Made by a program: the position numbers and the translations under genes | Source: an uncultured Collinsella sp. | Lineage (GTDB): Bacteria; Actinomycetota; Coriobacteriia; Coriobacteriales; Coriobacteriaceae | Reading direction: 5' to 3' | DNA length: 13,936 bases | Assembly (NCBI GenBank): GCA_900546105.1 | Contig: URBP01000055.1 | Span: 1-13,936 of the forward strand | The notes under the pieces: generated by a model | The model's database searches: none | Seen by the model: the letters and a program-made list of their open reading frames with translations, nothing else | Told to the model about the DNA's origin: nothing | Shown here: positions 13,732-13,936 of the stretch, in pieces | Numbering within the stretch: the first letter of the stretch is position 1 | How the letters are laid out: each line of letters starts with the position of its first letter

Positions 13732-13936
13732 TTAGGCGCCGAGCGCGGTCTTAGCGGCCGCGAGGGCATCGGCAATACCGGCGGCGTTCTTGCCACCGGC
13801 CTGGGCCATGTTGGGACGGCCGCCACCGCGACCGTCAACCAGACCCGCGATCTGCTTGATCACGTTGCCGGCGTGGAACCCAGCCTTCACGGCGTCATCG
13901 GAACCGGCGGCGAGCAGGGCCGGGGTGCCCTTCTCG
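13732..13936 (-). CDS. alaS: Alanyl-tRNA synthetase, C-terminal fragment (5' part outside the window)
   Basis: The last 67 codons and TAA stop of a gene running off the right edge. The peptide has the C-terminal DHHA1 domain signature of AlaRS: a Gly-rich [18 protein letters not shown], followed by an Ala-rich helix ending KTALGA. AlaRS charges tRNA-Ala, and this domain takes part in tRNA binding and oligomerisation. The truncation is due only to the window boundary. Position directly upstream of ruvX matches the common Gram-positive order. The catalytic and editing domains cannot be assessed here. Confidence 0.92.
   Translation of the reverse strand, partial: EKGTPALLAAGSDDAVKAGFHAGNVIKQIAGLVDGRGGGRPNMAQAGGKNAAGIADALAAAKTALGA

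Overview
The window looks like a chromosomal segment of a GC-rich, gut-type actinobacterium of the Coriobacteriia, most probably Collinsella or a close relative. This is an inference from GC content, protein flavour and gene order; no rRNA or marker search could be run. Sixteen protein genes are supported: fourteen complete, and one cut at each edge (the PTS gene on the left, alaS on the right). All but one lie on the minus strand. No tRNA, rRNA, CRISPR array, insertion sequence or prophage was seen.

Left region (1-3180): a fructose-family PTS permease with domain order EIIB-EIIC-EIIA is divergent from an RpiR/MurR-type sugar-phosphate-sensing repressor. The 272-bp gap between them holds two candidate promoters, two short palindromes, a repeated TGAAAG word and two hairpins in the PTS leader. 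This has the layout of a self-contained, locally controlled sugar-uptake switch. An AT-rich hairpin separates the regulator from the convergent recN.

Middle region (3192-8450, minus strand): transcription order is efp, Asp23/Gls24-family gene, nusB, xseB, tlyA, nadK, recN. Genes are tightly packed, with short gaps or overlaps and several Shine-Dalgarno sites sitting inside the preceding gene's stop region. This reads as a shortened form of the conserved cluster known from Bacillus subtilis (yqhT-efp-...-yqhY-nusB-folD-xseA-xseB-...-yqxC-nadF-argR-recN). It links translation (EF-P, TlyA), transcription antitermination (NusB), NADP synthesis and DNA repair (XseB, RecN). It has its own TATAAT promoter before efp, and a strong terminator separates it from the upstream peptidase gene.

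Right region (8450-13936, minus strand): transcription order is alaS (3' end), ruvX, mltG, yqeG, aroK, aroB-like, then an M24 Xaa-Pro peptidase after a 132-bp gap that contains a long imperfect hairpin. alaS to aroB-like are within 17 bp of each other or overlap and are probably one transcript.

Most genes are ordinary housekeeping genes. The clearest anomaly is the aroB-position gene. It keeps the size, place and some sequence landmarks of 3-dehydroquinate synthase, but the NAD-binding, metal-binding and catalytic motifs expected from AroB are replaced. Other points of interest are the MltG protein with a roughly 135-residue, strongly basic Gln/Pro/Ala/Arg/Ser/His cytoplasmic tail, the NusB with an Ala/Glu-rich C-terminal extension, xseB without xseA, and the structured PTS control region. 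I did not find convincing evidence of an entirely new multi-gene system.
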